Assembly: GCF_008274625.1 (NCBI RefSeq)
Contig: NZ_VTRU01000001.1
Location: 1,364,001 to 1,428,000 of the forward strand
Direction: 5' to 3'
Length of the DNA stretch: 64,000 bases
DNA from: Chryseobacterium panacisoli
Lineage (GTDB): Bacteria > Bacteroidota > Bacteroidia > Flavobacteriales > Weeksellaceae
Each line of letters opens with the position of its first letter. Position 1 is the stretch's first letter. The notes under the pieces are model-generated. The model saw only the letters and a list, made by a program, of their open reading frames with translations. It made no database searches and was not told the DNA's origin. This document shows positions 17,937 to 25,629 of this stretch, one piece after another. The translations under genes were made by a program, and so were the position numbers.

Positions 17937-17961
17937 GTGGGCTAAAGCCCACTCCTATTGA
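17937..17961. repeat. GGCTAAAGCC palindrome with TCCTATTGA tail
   Basis: GTGGGCTAAAGCCCAC (7-base stem, centre AA) followed by TCCTATTGA. It lies between the convergent EEP and mvaD genes and may serve as their terminator as well as being a family member of 12672-12810. Confidence 0.6.
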
Positions 17962-17972
17962 ATATTATTTAT

Positions 17973-19031
17973 TTAAAATTTCATTACATCCTTCACTACT
18001 CCATTCTTCTGGGTGTGCTGTAATAATTCAGCTTCAATGAAGGCTTTAATCTGCTCTTCGGAACCATTATTTGGAAACAAAAGATGAACATTCGCTCCAG
18101 CATCCAAGGTAAAGAATAAAGGAAGCCGTGTTTCTCTTCTGAAATCCCAGATCTTATTGATAACTTCCAGTGTTCCTGTTTTCATCAGGATAAAAGCTGG
18201 ATCACTCATCATCATCATCGCATGTAATGTAAGTGCTTCATGTTCTACCAACTTGATGAAACGTTCCATATCTCCGTTTTTCAGAATCTCTTTCATCGGA
18301 ACAAAATTCTCTCTTGCCTCCTGGAATCTTCTTTCTGCGTAAGGATTGGTATTCATCAGCCCGTGTCCTACCGTTGAGGAAACACTTTTCTGGCCCTCAT
18401 GAATTAACAGTACCCAATCATTAAAGTTTTTGAATACTTCATGAATTTCATCATCCGGATACTGTACCCCAAACAAATCTGAACTTTCTTCCACCTCATC
18501 AGTTTTCCCCCACACCACAAGTCCGTTGTATAAGCTTCGGCACGCACTGCCACTTCCTAATCTTGCCAAAAATGACGCTTTTCTTAAAGATTCTTCTTCA
18601 GAATTTCTTCCTGTAAATGAAGCATCCAATGCCATCAGACATTTTGCAATGGCTCCAAATCCTGAAGCAGAGCTTGCAATTCCTGAACTGTGGGGAAATG
18701 TATTTTCTGTTCTGATAACATATTTTCCTTTTAAGATCCAGGGAAGATACTGTTCTATATTTTTGAAATATTTCTCTATTTTTTCGGCAAACTTCACTTC
18801 TTCATTTCCAGCCAGAAAGGTCTGTACCGAAAAAGCTTCGTCCACGATGAATTCCATTGAGGTATTGGTTTTACAATGGTTTAAAGTATAACTGATACTC
18901 GGATTGGCAGGAATCTGATCCGCATATTTTCCCCAGTATTTAATCAGGGCAATATTAGACGGACAGCTTTCTGAAACCGTTTGTGTATGAATGGTAAAAT
19001 TTTCTTTTCCTATAAAATCTTGTGTCGTCAT
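17973..19031 (-). CDS. mvaD: Diphosphomevalonate decarboxylase
   Basis: 352 residues, GHMP-kinase fold. It converts mevalonate 5-diphosphate to isopentenyl diphosphate, the last step of the mevalonate pathway. Seen: SCPSNIALIKYWGKYADQIP near the N-terminus, the phosphate loop SSGIASSASGFGA (about 114-126), and ARLGSGSACRSLYNG. The mevalonate route is common in this group of Flavobacteriia. The upstream acyl-CoA synthetase lies 21 bases away on the same strand, giving a likely three-gene operon with the SDR. Confidence 0.93.
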   Translation of the reverse strand: MTTQDFIGKENFTIHTQTVSESCPSNIALIKYWGKYADQIPANPSISYTLNHCKTNTSMEFIVDEAFSVQTFLAGNEEVKFAEKIEKYFKNIEQYLPWILKGKYVIRTENTFPHSSGIASSASGFGAIAKCLMALDASFTGRNSEEESLRKASFLARLGSGSACRSLYNGLVVWGKTDEVEESSDLFGVQYPDDEIHEVFKNFNDWVLLIHEGQKSVSSTVGHGLMNTNPYAERRFQEARENFVPMKEILKNGDMERFIKLVEHEALTLHAMMMMSDPAFILMKTGTLEVINKIWDFRRETRLPLFFTLDAGANVHLLFPNNGSEEQIKAFIEAELLQHTQKNGVVKDVMKF

Positions 19032-19052
19032 AGTCTAATTTAAGTGTACAGC

Positions 19053-20822
19053 TTAGTACATTTTCTCTATAATATCCGCGTATTTTTTGATCACTACATT
19101 TCTTTTGACTTTCAATGTAGGAGTAATTTCTCCTGTATTGATATCAAATTCTGCCGGCATCAAAGTAAATTTCTTCACTTTTTCATAGTCTGCCAGATGA
19201 TTCTGCAATTCTTTTATTTTCTCTTTATAAAGGTTGATGATCTTTTCATTTTTTACAGCGTCTTCCCAATTGGTAAAAGGAATATTATTCTTCTTTATAT
19301 AATCCTGTAAAAATTCAAAATTAGGAACAATCAACGCTGAAACAAACTGTCTTCCTTCCGCAATCAGCATAATCTGTTGGATAAAATTATTGTTGGTGAG
19401 AAGATTTTCGATCTGCTGCGGAGCAATGTATTTTCCATTGGACGTTTTCATCAGATCTTTGATTCTGTCTGTGATAATAAGGTTTCCTTTATCATCGAAC
19501 TTTCCTGCATCACCGGTTTTGAACCATCCATCTTCAGTGAATACTTTCCGGGTTTCTTCTGGTTTATTGTAATAGCCTTTCATGATTCCGTTTCCTCTCG
19601 CGTGGATTTCATCGTTTTCCCCGATACGCATTTCTACTCCCGGTAAAGGCTTTCCACTGGTACCATGTTCAAAATGTGTTAAAGGGAAAAGTGTCAGAGT
19701 TGCAGTAGTTTCTGTCAATCCATAACCAACTGTCACGTGAATTCCTACTGATTCAAAGAAACGGGTAACTTCCGGTGACAATGAAGCGCCTCCGCAAGGC
19801 AAGAACCATAGTCTTCCCCCCATTTTGTTTTTAATTTTACTGAAAACCAGCATATCAGCAACAGATTCTTTGAATTTTAACCCAAAAGGAACCGGTTTTT
19901 CATTTCTTCTCAATTCAGCGGTTTCCCATCCGGTTTTAAGCGCCCAGTCAAAGATTTTTTTCTTCAGTGACGAACCTTCTTCTGCCTTTTCCAAAACTCC
20001 GGCATATACTTTCTGGAAAAATCTTGGTACCGCACACATGGCAGTAGGTTTTACTTCTTCCAGTGCTTTGGCTACATTTTTAGGATCTTCCAGGAAATAA
20101 ACACGGGCACCGCCATACAGACACAATAAACTCCAGCTTCTTTCAAAAACATGGCTCAGTGGTAAGAATGCCAATGAAAGCTCTTCTTCAAAGTTTTTAA
20201 ATTTAAAAAATTCAAAGTGGGAATCAAATGCTTTAATAAAATTCCCATGAGTAAGCATTACACCTTTCGGGATTCCGGTAGTTCCGGAAGTATAGATTAA
20301 TGTAGCAGTATCATCGTTTTCTTTCTTACAGATCTCCAGCTTTGGTGAGGCTTTTGCGATAAAATCTTCAAGATAAAAACTATTGAATTCTTTCTTGATC
20401 CACACTGCTTTTTTAGAAACAATAATGGTTTCAAGATTATTTTCTTCTTTATGTAAAAACTCAAGACAGGCATCATACTGCATCTGGTTTCCTACTAAAA
20501 CAGCTTTAGCTCCGGAATCGTTTATAATATGTTCTGCCTGCTCGGCATTATTGGTTGAATAAATAGGTACCGTAACAGCACCGATGGCCATTGAAGCAAG
20601 GTCAACGATCATCCATTCTGATGAGTTATCCGAATAAATAGCGACTCTGTCATTTTCCTGAACTCCAGCTTCCTTTAAGGCATTGGCCGTTTTAAAAATA
20701 ACCTCACTGAATTTTTTCCAGCTCAGCTCCTTCCAGGCTGTATCTTTCTTTTTAAATCCGATGGCCGCTTTTATAGGATGTTTTTCTACATTTTTAAGGA
20801 TAATTGCCTCTGCAAGATTCAT
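19053..20822 (-). CDS. Long-chain-fatty-acid--CoA ligase (AMP-forming)
   Basis: 589 residues, AMP-dependent synthetase family. It activates fatty acids to acyl-CoA through an acyl-adenylate. Seen: phosphate loop LIYTSGTTGIPKGVMLTHGN (about 168-187), GYGLTETTATLTLFP, the hinge KTGDAGKFDDKGNLIITDR, and KTSNGKYIAPQQIEN. The long-chain call rests on overall similarity to the FadD15/FAA1-like branch. Its ATG overlaps the stop of the upstream SDR gene by four bases (ATGA), so the two are coupled. Confidence 0.93.
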   Translation of the reverse strand: MNLAEAIILKNVEKHPIKAAIGFKKKDTAWKELSWKKFSEVIFKTANALKEAGVQENDRVAIYSDNSSEWMIVDLASMAIGAVTVPIYSTNNAEQAEHIINDSGAKAVLVGNQMQYDACLEFLHKEENNLETIIVSKKAVWIKKEFNSFYLEDFIAKASPKLEICKKENDDTATLIYTSGTTGIPKGVMLTHGNFIKAFDSHFEFFKFKNFEEELSLAFLPLSHVFERSWSLLCLYGGARVYFLEDPKNVAKALEEVKPTAMCAVPRFFQKVYAGVLEKAEEGSSLKKKIFDWALKTGWETAELRRNEKPVPFGLKFKESVADMLVFSKIKNKMGGRLWFLPCGGASLSPEVTRFFESVGIHVTVGYGLTETTATLTLFPLTHFEHGTSGKPLPGVEMRIGENDEIHARGNGIMKGYYNKPEETRKVFTEDGWFKTGDAGKFDDKGNLIITDRIKDLMKTSNGKYIAPQQIENLLTNNNFIQQIMLIAEGRQFVSALIVPNFEFLQDYIKKNNIPFTNWEDAVKNEKIINLYKEKIKELQNHLADYEKVKKFTLMPAEFDINTGEITPTLKVKRNVVIKKYADIIEKMY

Positions 20823-21832
20823 TTCTTCAGCTTTTTGTCGTTAATATAATTATTCAGGTGAAAGTCTATACTTTCTTTTACAGGAATAAACTGATAGTTC
20901 AGTTTTTCTTTGACTTTGTGATTGGAAATGGTATTGAACGAAGAAATGGCTTCAATATTTGATTTGGTGACCATTTTCAGTTTGGGAATCAACCATCCGA
21001 AAAGGATATTGGCTATTCTTCCGATATTTAATACCGATTGTGAAAGAATTCTCGCATCTTTAAGTCCCAGGCGGGTTCTTACCTGTTTTGCCAGGTCGGC
21101 ATATCTGTTATTTTCAGCAACAATGATGAAACGTTCTCCGAAAAAATTATTTTCCATCAGCCCGATTGCAGTATTGGCTACATCTCTTACATCAACGTAA
21201 GCAGAACCTCCTGAAAAAGTAAAGCTATTGTCTTCAAAGGTTGAGAAAAGTTCCCCACTGCTTTGATTCCAGTTTCCGCTTCCTACGATCATTCCCGGAT
21301 TGATAATCACTACATTCAAACCTTCTGCAGAAGCTCGCCATGCTTCCATTTCAGATAAATGTTTTGAAATAGCATAAGCAGAGTGTTCCAGTTTAGGATT
21401 GAAGTCAGAATCTTCGTCCAGTTCTCCTTTTTCATTGAAATTATCAAGAACGGCAACGGAACTCACATGAAGAAATTTTTTAACGTCTGATCCTTCACAG
21501 GCAAACAATAGGTTTTCTGTACCTTTGATGTTTGTACGGTACATTTCTTTTTCATCTTTCGGATGAAAGCTCACTTTTGCAGCACAATGATACACCTCAT
21601 CCACACCTTGCAATGCTGTTGTCAGGGAATTGAGATCATCAAAATCTACGTTTACCCATTCGACCCTGTTGAAAAAATCGTCTGGATTTTCCGTATAAAA
21701 GCTGTATGAATGCTTTACTTCGTTTAAATTGCTGCCCGGTCTTTTGGAAGCACGTACATTTTTACCTCTTTTAAGAAGTTCAAGTACAATTATCCTTCCC
21801 AGAATCCCGGTGGCACCCGTTACAAAAATCAT
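20819..21832 (-). CDS. Extended short-chain dehydrogenase (NAD-dependent epimerase/dehydratase family)
   Basis: 337 residues. Rossmann glycine motif VTGATGILGRII at the N-terminus, catalytic YAISK (Tyr-x3-Lys, about residue 153), and an extended substrate-binding C-terminal part. It resembles dihydroflavonol-4-reductase-like and 3-beta-hydroxysteroid-dehydrogenase-like proteins. Coupling to an acyl-CoA synthetase suggests action on lipid or acyl intermediates, but the substrate is unknown. It is the first gene of the leftward operon with the ligase and mvaD. Confidence 0.85.
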   Translation of the reverse strand: MIFVTGATGILGRIIVLELLKRGKNVRASKRPGSNLNEVKHSYSFYTENPDDFFNRVEWVNVDFDDLNSLTTALQGVDEVYHCAAKVSFHPKDEKEMYRTNIKGTENLLFACEGSDVKKFLHVSSVAVLDNFNEKGELDEDSDFNPKLEHSAYAISKHLSEMEAWRASAEGLNVVIINPGMIVGSGNWNQSSGELFSTFEDNSFTFSGGSAYVDVRDVANTAIGLMENNFFGERFIIVAENNRYADLAKQVRTRLGLKDARILSQSVLNIGRIANILFGWLIPKLKMVTKSNIEAISSFNTISNHKVKEKLNYQFIPVKESIDFHLNNYINDKKLKK

Positions 21833-22033
21833 TAATTATTTTCTTGATTGCTGACTAAAATATAACAATATTTTCTATCCGGCAATTCTTCCGGATCCGG
21901 CAAAAATTCCTCAGAAAAACTGCTTTTTGCAAATTTGCGATTTTTAAAGCATAATTCAACTTTATTTAACCAATATTATCACACACAAATCAACAAACCG
22001 GAAAAATTTTAATCACAAAACGTCACTATATTT

Positions 22034-22070
22034 AAAAGTCCTGAAAGAATGTACAACTTTCAGGACTTTT
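22034..22070 (-). terminator. Terminator after the graspetide ligase genes
   Basis: AAAAGTCCTGAAAG pairs perfectly with CTTTCAGGACTTTT (14 bases) around a 9-base loop, 21 bases after the stop of the last ligase gene. The gap 21833-22091 shows no gene otherwise. Confidence 0.88.
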
Positions 22071-22091
22071 ATGATTAAAAATGCTTTGTTC

Positions 22092-23096
22092 TTAAGCCAT
22101 TACCTCATTATTTCTTCTTGGAGCTTTATCGCAAAGAACGTCTGCAATGCTCTTGGAAATAAGGTTTCCTTCTGTAAGATTATCCAGCCAGAAGAATTCT
22201 CCTGCTGCATTGATCTCGATGAAGTAGTATTCATCTTCAGGGGAAACAATCATATCGATTGCTCCATAGTCTACATTATAGATATCGAGAAGTTCAAGCA
22301 GTTTTGCTTCTACATCTGCCGGAAGTTCAGTTCTGTTCCATTTATCAATAAGATTGATCCCGTCTTTTCTCCAGTCTACTTTAGCATCTTCAGATTGCTG
22401 GGAGTCTATTTCAAATGCATACACCTCTCTTCCCACAATGGTAATACGAAGTTCTTTTTTCTTTTGAATCATCTGCTGGAACTGCATAGGGCAGTATAAC
22501 AAGGTATCAAGCTCTTCCAATTTATCTTCGCTGACAACGTTGGTAAATACTACATTTTCGATACCATCCTCATAAATAGCAAAACCGGTTTGCATTTTGG
22601 CTACAACATTATGATGTTTCAGAATAAATTTTCTGGCTTCATCAGGATTGTTGGTAAGACATGTGGCCGGAATGGTCAGCCCTAATTTATCTGCAATTTT
22701 CAATTGTTCTTCTTTACTGTCAAGTCTTCTGTAAACACTTGGCTTACCTAAAGAATAAGCATCCACAGATTCAAAGAAACCGAAAAGTGTGTTTCTGATT
22801 TCACCCATTGCCGCTCCGTAAAACTTAGAGTCCATTTCTTCTTTCAGGCCTGTTCCTATATTGTAAGCCCTTCTGTACCAGATGGCAGAAATATCATCCA
22901 AACGATGTTTTGCATCCGGAGTTTCAAGAAAACTTATCCATTCTCCATCCTGAAAAATGGTAGACAGTTTGTTTTGTAAAGGGTAAACGTCAACATCAAA
23001 ACGAATGACTTCACAGTTATTTTTCTCAATGTATTCTGTTACTTTTTCAATAGAAAAATTATCTGCGGTATGGGTTATAATTAAAATTTTATTCAT
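22092..23096 (-). CDS. Graspetide ATP-grasp ligase, MdnC/MvdD-like (ester-forming type)
   Basis: 334 residues from the ATG at 23096. The longer frame to 23198 overlaps the upstream gene heavily and adds no family sequence. ATP-grasp ligase of the microviridin type: MNKILIITHTADN start, the ISAIWYRRAYN block, NNPDEARKFILKHHNVVAKM in the ATP-binding lobe, ELRITIVG, DWRKDG, and the metal-binding DYGAIDMIVSP and FIEINAAGEFFW. These blocks recall MdnC/MvdD, which joins Thr/Ser hydroxyls to Asp/Glu side chains. Start and upstream stop overlap by eight bases. Assignment to the ester-forming subtype is from remembered motifs. Confidence 0.88.
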   Translation of the reverse strand: MNKILIITHTADNFSIEKVTEYIEKNNCEVIRFDVDVYPLQNKLSTIFQDGEWISFLETPDAKHRLDDISAIWYRRAYNIGTGLKEEMDSKFYGAAMGEIRNTLFGFFESVDAYSLGKPSVYRRLDSKEEQLKIADKLGLTIPATCLTNNPDEARKFILKHHNVVAKMQTGFAIYEDGIENVVFTNVVSEDKLEELDTLLYCPMQFQQMIQKKKELRITIVGREVYAFEIDSQQSEDAKVDWRKDGINLIDKWNRTELPADVEAKLLELLDIYNVDYGAIDMIVSPEDEYYFIEINAAGEFFWLDNLTEGNLISKSIADVLCDKAPRRNNEVMA

Positions 23097-24045
23097 GGAA
23101 ATTGATTCTGTTGATAAGATTATCGGCAATTCTTTCTGCAATGGGAAATCCCAGTTCTTTTTGCAGCATTCCCCACTCTCCCTGTGGATTGACTTCAAGG
23201 AAATAGTATTGGCCGTCTCTTCCTTTGATCATATCAATAGCTCCTATATAAAGTCCCATTTCATGCATCATGGAAGTAAGATTGGCTTTTACAGACTCCG
23301 GAAGTTCATACGCTGACCAGAAATAGCCTTCATGTGCTATTCTCCAGTCTGCATTTTCACTGTTGTTGATCTTTCCTGTAAAGAAATCACCATCAACATA
23401 GACGATTCTCAATTCGTATTCTTTTTCAATATAAGGCTGAAAAATCATCGGACAGTAGGCGATATCTGAAAGGTGTTCCAGAGATTCTTCTTCAATAACC
23501 GTAGTGGAAATCATATTTTCTCCTGACATGGTTTTTGCCGTTACGCCATGAAGCTTAGCAATTGCTTTTCCCTGGCAGTATTGATGGAAAAATATTGTTA
23601 TTTTTTCTTCATCATTGGAAAAAATGGTTTTGGGAATAGTTAAGTGATTTCTTTCTGCTACTTTTAACTGAAAAATCTTATTTCCATCAACCTTTTTTTC
23701 ATTTTCATAAGGGTTAATCCAGGGAATATTCTCCAGGGTTGTTATCAGATTGTAACGCAGGCTACCGTATTCGTTCAGGAAAATTCTTTCATAGTCCTGA
23801 TCCAATTCTTCAGGAGCACTGATTCTCCAGGCTTTTCTGTGCCATACTCCTTTAATAGCATCAGAATGAATGGTATTTCCAAACTCATCGGTCAATTCAA
23901 ATGAGTTTTCATGAATGCTGATTTTCTGAAGATGATTCAGGCGGTCAGAATTCAGTCTGAAATAACGGATATTTTTGGAGGTCAGGTATTCGAAAAAGAT
24001 ATCGATATTATAAAAATCCTGTGAATGGGTAATGCAGAGAATCAT
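23089..24045 (-). CDS. Graspetide ATP-grasp ligase, MdnB/MvdC-like (amide-forming type)
   Basis: 318 residues. Same fold as the next gene but clearly a different subtype: THSQDFYNIDIFFEYL start, GVWHRKAWRI, ELRIVYVDGDFFTGKI, and the C-terminal FLEVNPQGEWGMLQKELGF with PIAERIADNL, which recalls MdnB/MvdC. In microviridin synthesis that enzyme forms the Lys-Glu amide after the esters. Both precursors here keep the core lysine, so an amide ring is possible. Its ATG lies only 15 bases after the T-tract of the terminator at 24061-24090, so it is read by readthrough of the precursor transcript or from an unseen promoter. Confidence 0.88.
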   Translation of the reverse strand: MILCITHSQDFYNIDIFFEYLTSKNIRYFRLNSDRLNHLQKISIHENSFELTDEFGNTIHSDAIKGVWHRKAWRISAPEELDQDYERIFLNEYGSLRYNLITTLENIPWINPYENEKKVDGNKIFQLKVAERNHLTIPKTIFSNDEEKITIFFHQYCQGKAIAKLHGVTAKTMSGENMISTTVIEEESLEHLSDIAYCPMIFQPYIEKEYELRIVYVDGDFFTGKINNSENADWRIAHEGYFWSAYELPESVKANLTSMMHEMGLYIGAIDMIKGRDGQYYFLEVNPQGEWGMLQKELGFPIAERIADNLINRINFHE

Positions 24046-24060
24046 TTGCCGGTTTTTATT

Positions 24061-24090
24061 AAAAAGGGAAACTTAATGTTTAAGTTTCCC
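24061..24090 (-). terminator. Intrinsic terminator between graspetide precursors and ligases
   Basis: On the minus strand GGGAAACTTAA, loop ACA, TTAAGTTTCCC, then T5. The 11-base stem is perfect. It lies between the second precursor stop (24120) and the first ligase start (24045), so most transcripts should end here and the ligases should be made in smaller amounts. Confidence 0.85.
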
Positions 24091-24119
24091 CTACTATTTT
24101 TATTCCTATTCTACTGATT

Positions 24120-24344
24120 TTATAGTGGAATAGTGATTACATCATCATCACCGTCAGACGGATATTTCAGCGTGTGCATCATATCATCTTTCGGAGACGT
24201 TACAACGTCAATTGCCGGCTTTGTAATAACATCTCTTTCAGGAATTGACATATCAGTTCCTCCTTTTACCGTTTCAGGATCCTTAACTTGTTTTTCCAAG
24301 AATGAGGCGAAAAAGGGCTTCTTCTTTGAATTTTGGTTTTTCAT
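24120..24344 (-). CDS. Microviridin/marinostatin-type graspetide precursor 2
   Basis: 74 residues. The leader has PFFASFLEKQ (residues 10-19), the family's ligase-recognition helix (PFFARFLE in cyanobacterial MdnA), and ends VKGG (26-29), a likely double-glycine cleavage site. The core is TLKYPSDGDDD (58-68; 24141-24173), with Thr58, Lys60, Ser63 and Asp64/66/67 at the ring-forming positions. Residue 59 (Leu) is the expected protease-contact P1 site. Between the GG and the core are eight-residue units at 30-37, 38-45 and 46-53. Six residues follow the core. The leader is almost identical to that of the neighbouring precursor. Mature products are probably serine-protease inhibitors by family analogy. 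Confidence 0.9.
   Translation of the reverse strand: MKNQNSKKKPFFASFLEKQVKDPETVKGGTDMSIPERDVITKPAIDVVTSPKDDMMHTLKYPSDGDDDVITIPL
24186..24233 (-). repeat. Two in-frame 24-base units in graspetide precursor 2
   Basis: Codons 38-53 encode DVITKPAI and DVVTSPKD, in register with residues 30-37 and with the segment that leads into the core. The pattern matches precursor 1, though the sequences have diverged. Confidence 0.75.
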
Positions 24345-24396
24345 AATGTTTAGTTTTGGTTTGATATATAATTAAGCTTAAGCTGTATGTATATTC

Positions 24397-24633
24397 TTAC
24401 ACATCTAAAACATCCTCATCTCCGTCAGAAGGATATTTCATGGTTACATTATCATTATCAGGCTTAGTAACATTATCCTTAAGAGGAGTAGTGATCTGAT
24501 CCTGGAGAGATGTAGTAATCTGGTCTACCAGTACAGAAGTAATCCCTCCTCCTTTTACTGTTTCAGGGTCTTTAACCTGTTTTTCTAAGAATGACGCGAA
24601 AAATGGCTTCTTTTTTGAATTTTTGTTTTCCAT
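24397..24633 (-). CDS. Microviridin/marinostatin-type graspetide precursor 1
   Basis: 78 residues. Residues 5-29 are identical to the other precursor (PFFASFLEKQ helix, VKGG site). After GG come octads at 37-44 (DQITTSLQ), 45-52 (DQITTPLK) and 53-60 (DNVTKPDN); the core itself starts in the same register (DNVT at 61-64). The core TMKYPSDGDED (64-74) is very close to marinostatin (TMRYPSDSDE), but with Lys instead of Arg, giving a possible third ring. Met65 is the likely P1 residue. First gene of the operon. It was probably duplicated to give the neighbour, since the leaders match and the octads differ. Confidence 0.92.
   Translation of the reverse strand: MENKNSKKKPFFASFLEKQVKDPETVKGGGITSVLVDQITTSLQDQITTPLKDNVTKPDNDNVTMKYPSDGDEDVLDV
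24454..24525 (-). repeat. Three in-frame 24-base units in graspetide precursor 1
   Basis: Codons 37-60 form three octads with consensus D-(Q/N)-(I/V)-T-(T/K)-(S/P)-x-x. The register continues upstream (29-36) and into the core (61-64). Confidence 0.8.
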
Positions 24634-24662
24634 AAGTTAATATTTTTATTGTTTTGGAAATC

Positions 24663-24669
24663 CAAAGTA
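24663..24669 (-). promoter_or_regulatory. Possible -7 box for the graspetide operon
   Basis: TACTTTG (one base short of TAnnTTTG) on the minus strand, 29 bases before the first precursor ATG. No convincing -33 element. Confidence 0.3.
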
Positions 24670-24747
24670 CAAAAAATTCAAATCATGGAGAAATAATATT
24701 AGTTTTTAATAAAATTTTAACATAATACTGAAAATCAAAGTATAAAA

Positions 24748-25527
24748 TTAATTTAATCCAAGAAATTCCTTAACGACATTTGCAAAATCAACCGGGTTTT
24801 CAGCCTGCACCCAGTGTCCGGCATTTTTAACCGTAACTATTGTAGCTTTAGGAAATTGCTGTTTGATTCCGAATTCATCCTGCGGCAGGATGTAGTTGGA
24901 TTTTGCTCCTGCTATAAATAATGTATCACCTCCAAAAACACCGAATTTTACAGCATTGGATACAAATTCAGTATATTTTTCAGATAATGTTTTAAGATTG
25001 AATCTCCAGCCTAGTTTTTTATTTTCGTCCCAATACAGGTTTTTCGTTAAGAATTGTATGGTAGATTTTTCAGGAATATACTGGTTCAGAACTGCTTCTA
25101 CATCATTTCTTGAACCTACGGTATCGAAATCCACAGTTTCCAGAGCTTTGATAATTCCCTGATGATGAGGCGGATATGCTTTAGGTGAAATATCTACAAC
25201 AATCAGTTTTTCAACACGTTCAGGATATTTTACAGCAAACTGCATTACTGCTTTTCCTCCTAAAGAATGCCCTAAAACATGAGCTTTCTGAATTCCATAA
25301 TGATCCATATAGCGTGCAATATCATCCGCCAGATCATCATGAGACATACTTTCTGAATGAAAGCTTCTTCCGTGATTTCTAAGGTCAATCAGGTGTACGG
25401 GAAGATATTCTCCCAGATCTTTTCCGAAACTTCCCCAGTTGTCAAGCATTCCAAATAATCCGTGAAATACAAGAAGCGGCGTATTTGTTGAATTTTCGCC
25501 GAATATTTTTGAATTTAAAATTTCCAT
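24748..25527 (-). CDS. Alpha/beta hydrolase, YbfF-like
   Basis: 259 residues, alpha/beta-hydrolase fold. Oxyanion region LVFHGLFGMLDNWGSFGKDL, nucleophile elbow GHSLGGKAVM (Ser about 98), acid in the region after the cap, and catalytic His in NAGHWVQAENP near the C-terminus. It resembles the small YbfF-type esterases acting on acyl-CoA or short esters. It lies upstream of the graspetide genes on the same strand with a 114-base gap; there is no reason to link it to peptide maturation. Confidence 0.87.
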   Translation of the reverse strand: MEILNSKIFGENSTNTPLLVFHGLFGMLDNWGSFGKDLGEYLPVHLIDLRNHGRSFHSESMSHDDLADDIARYMDHYGIQKAHVLGHSLGGKAVMQFAVKYPERVEKLIVVDISPKAYPPHHQGIIKALETVDFDTVGSRNDVEAVLNQYIPEKSTIQFLTKNLYWDENKKLGWRFNLKTLSEKYTEFVSNAVKFGVFGGDTLFIAGAKSNYILPQDEFGIKQQFPKATIVTVKNAGHWVQAENPVDFANVVKEFLGLN

Positions 25528-25535
25528 TTTTATAG

Positions 25536-25625
25536 AAGTTAAATGTGAGAAATTAGAAGTTAGATAACAAAAAAGATCAGAAACAAAGTTTTACCAACTT
25601 CTAGTATCTAGCTTCTAACATCTTA
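25536..25625. repeat. Inverted pair of TTAGAAGTTAGA-type repeats
   Basis: Left arm 25536-25566 (AGAAGTTAAATGTGAGAAAT then TAGAAGTTAGATA) and right arm 25592-25625 (ACTTCTAGTATCTAGCTTCT) are near inverse complements. They fill the gap between the hydrolase start and the pdxJ stop. Confidence 0.55.
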
Positions 25626-25629
25626 TTTA

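Noticed and set aside
21833-22091. Additional graspetide precursor downstream of the ligases
   Set aside because: No frame with the PFFA leader helix or a KYPSD-like core is present; only the terminator is there.
23097-23198. Longer start for the MdnC-like ligase
   Set aside because: It would overlap the upstream ligase by over 100 bases, and family similarity begins only at the ATG at 23096.
24120-24633. CRISPR-like or minisatellite reading of the short repeats
   Set aside because: The 24-base units are in frame, diverged, have no spacers and are best explained as repeated octapeptides in the precursors.
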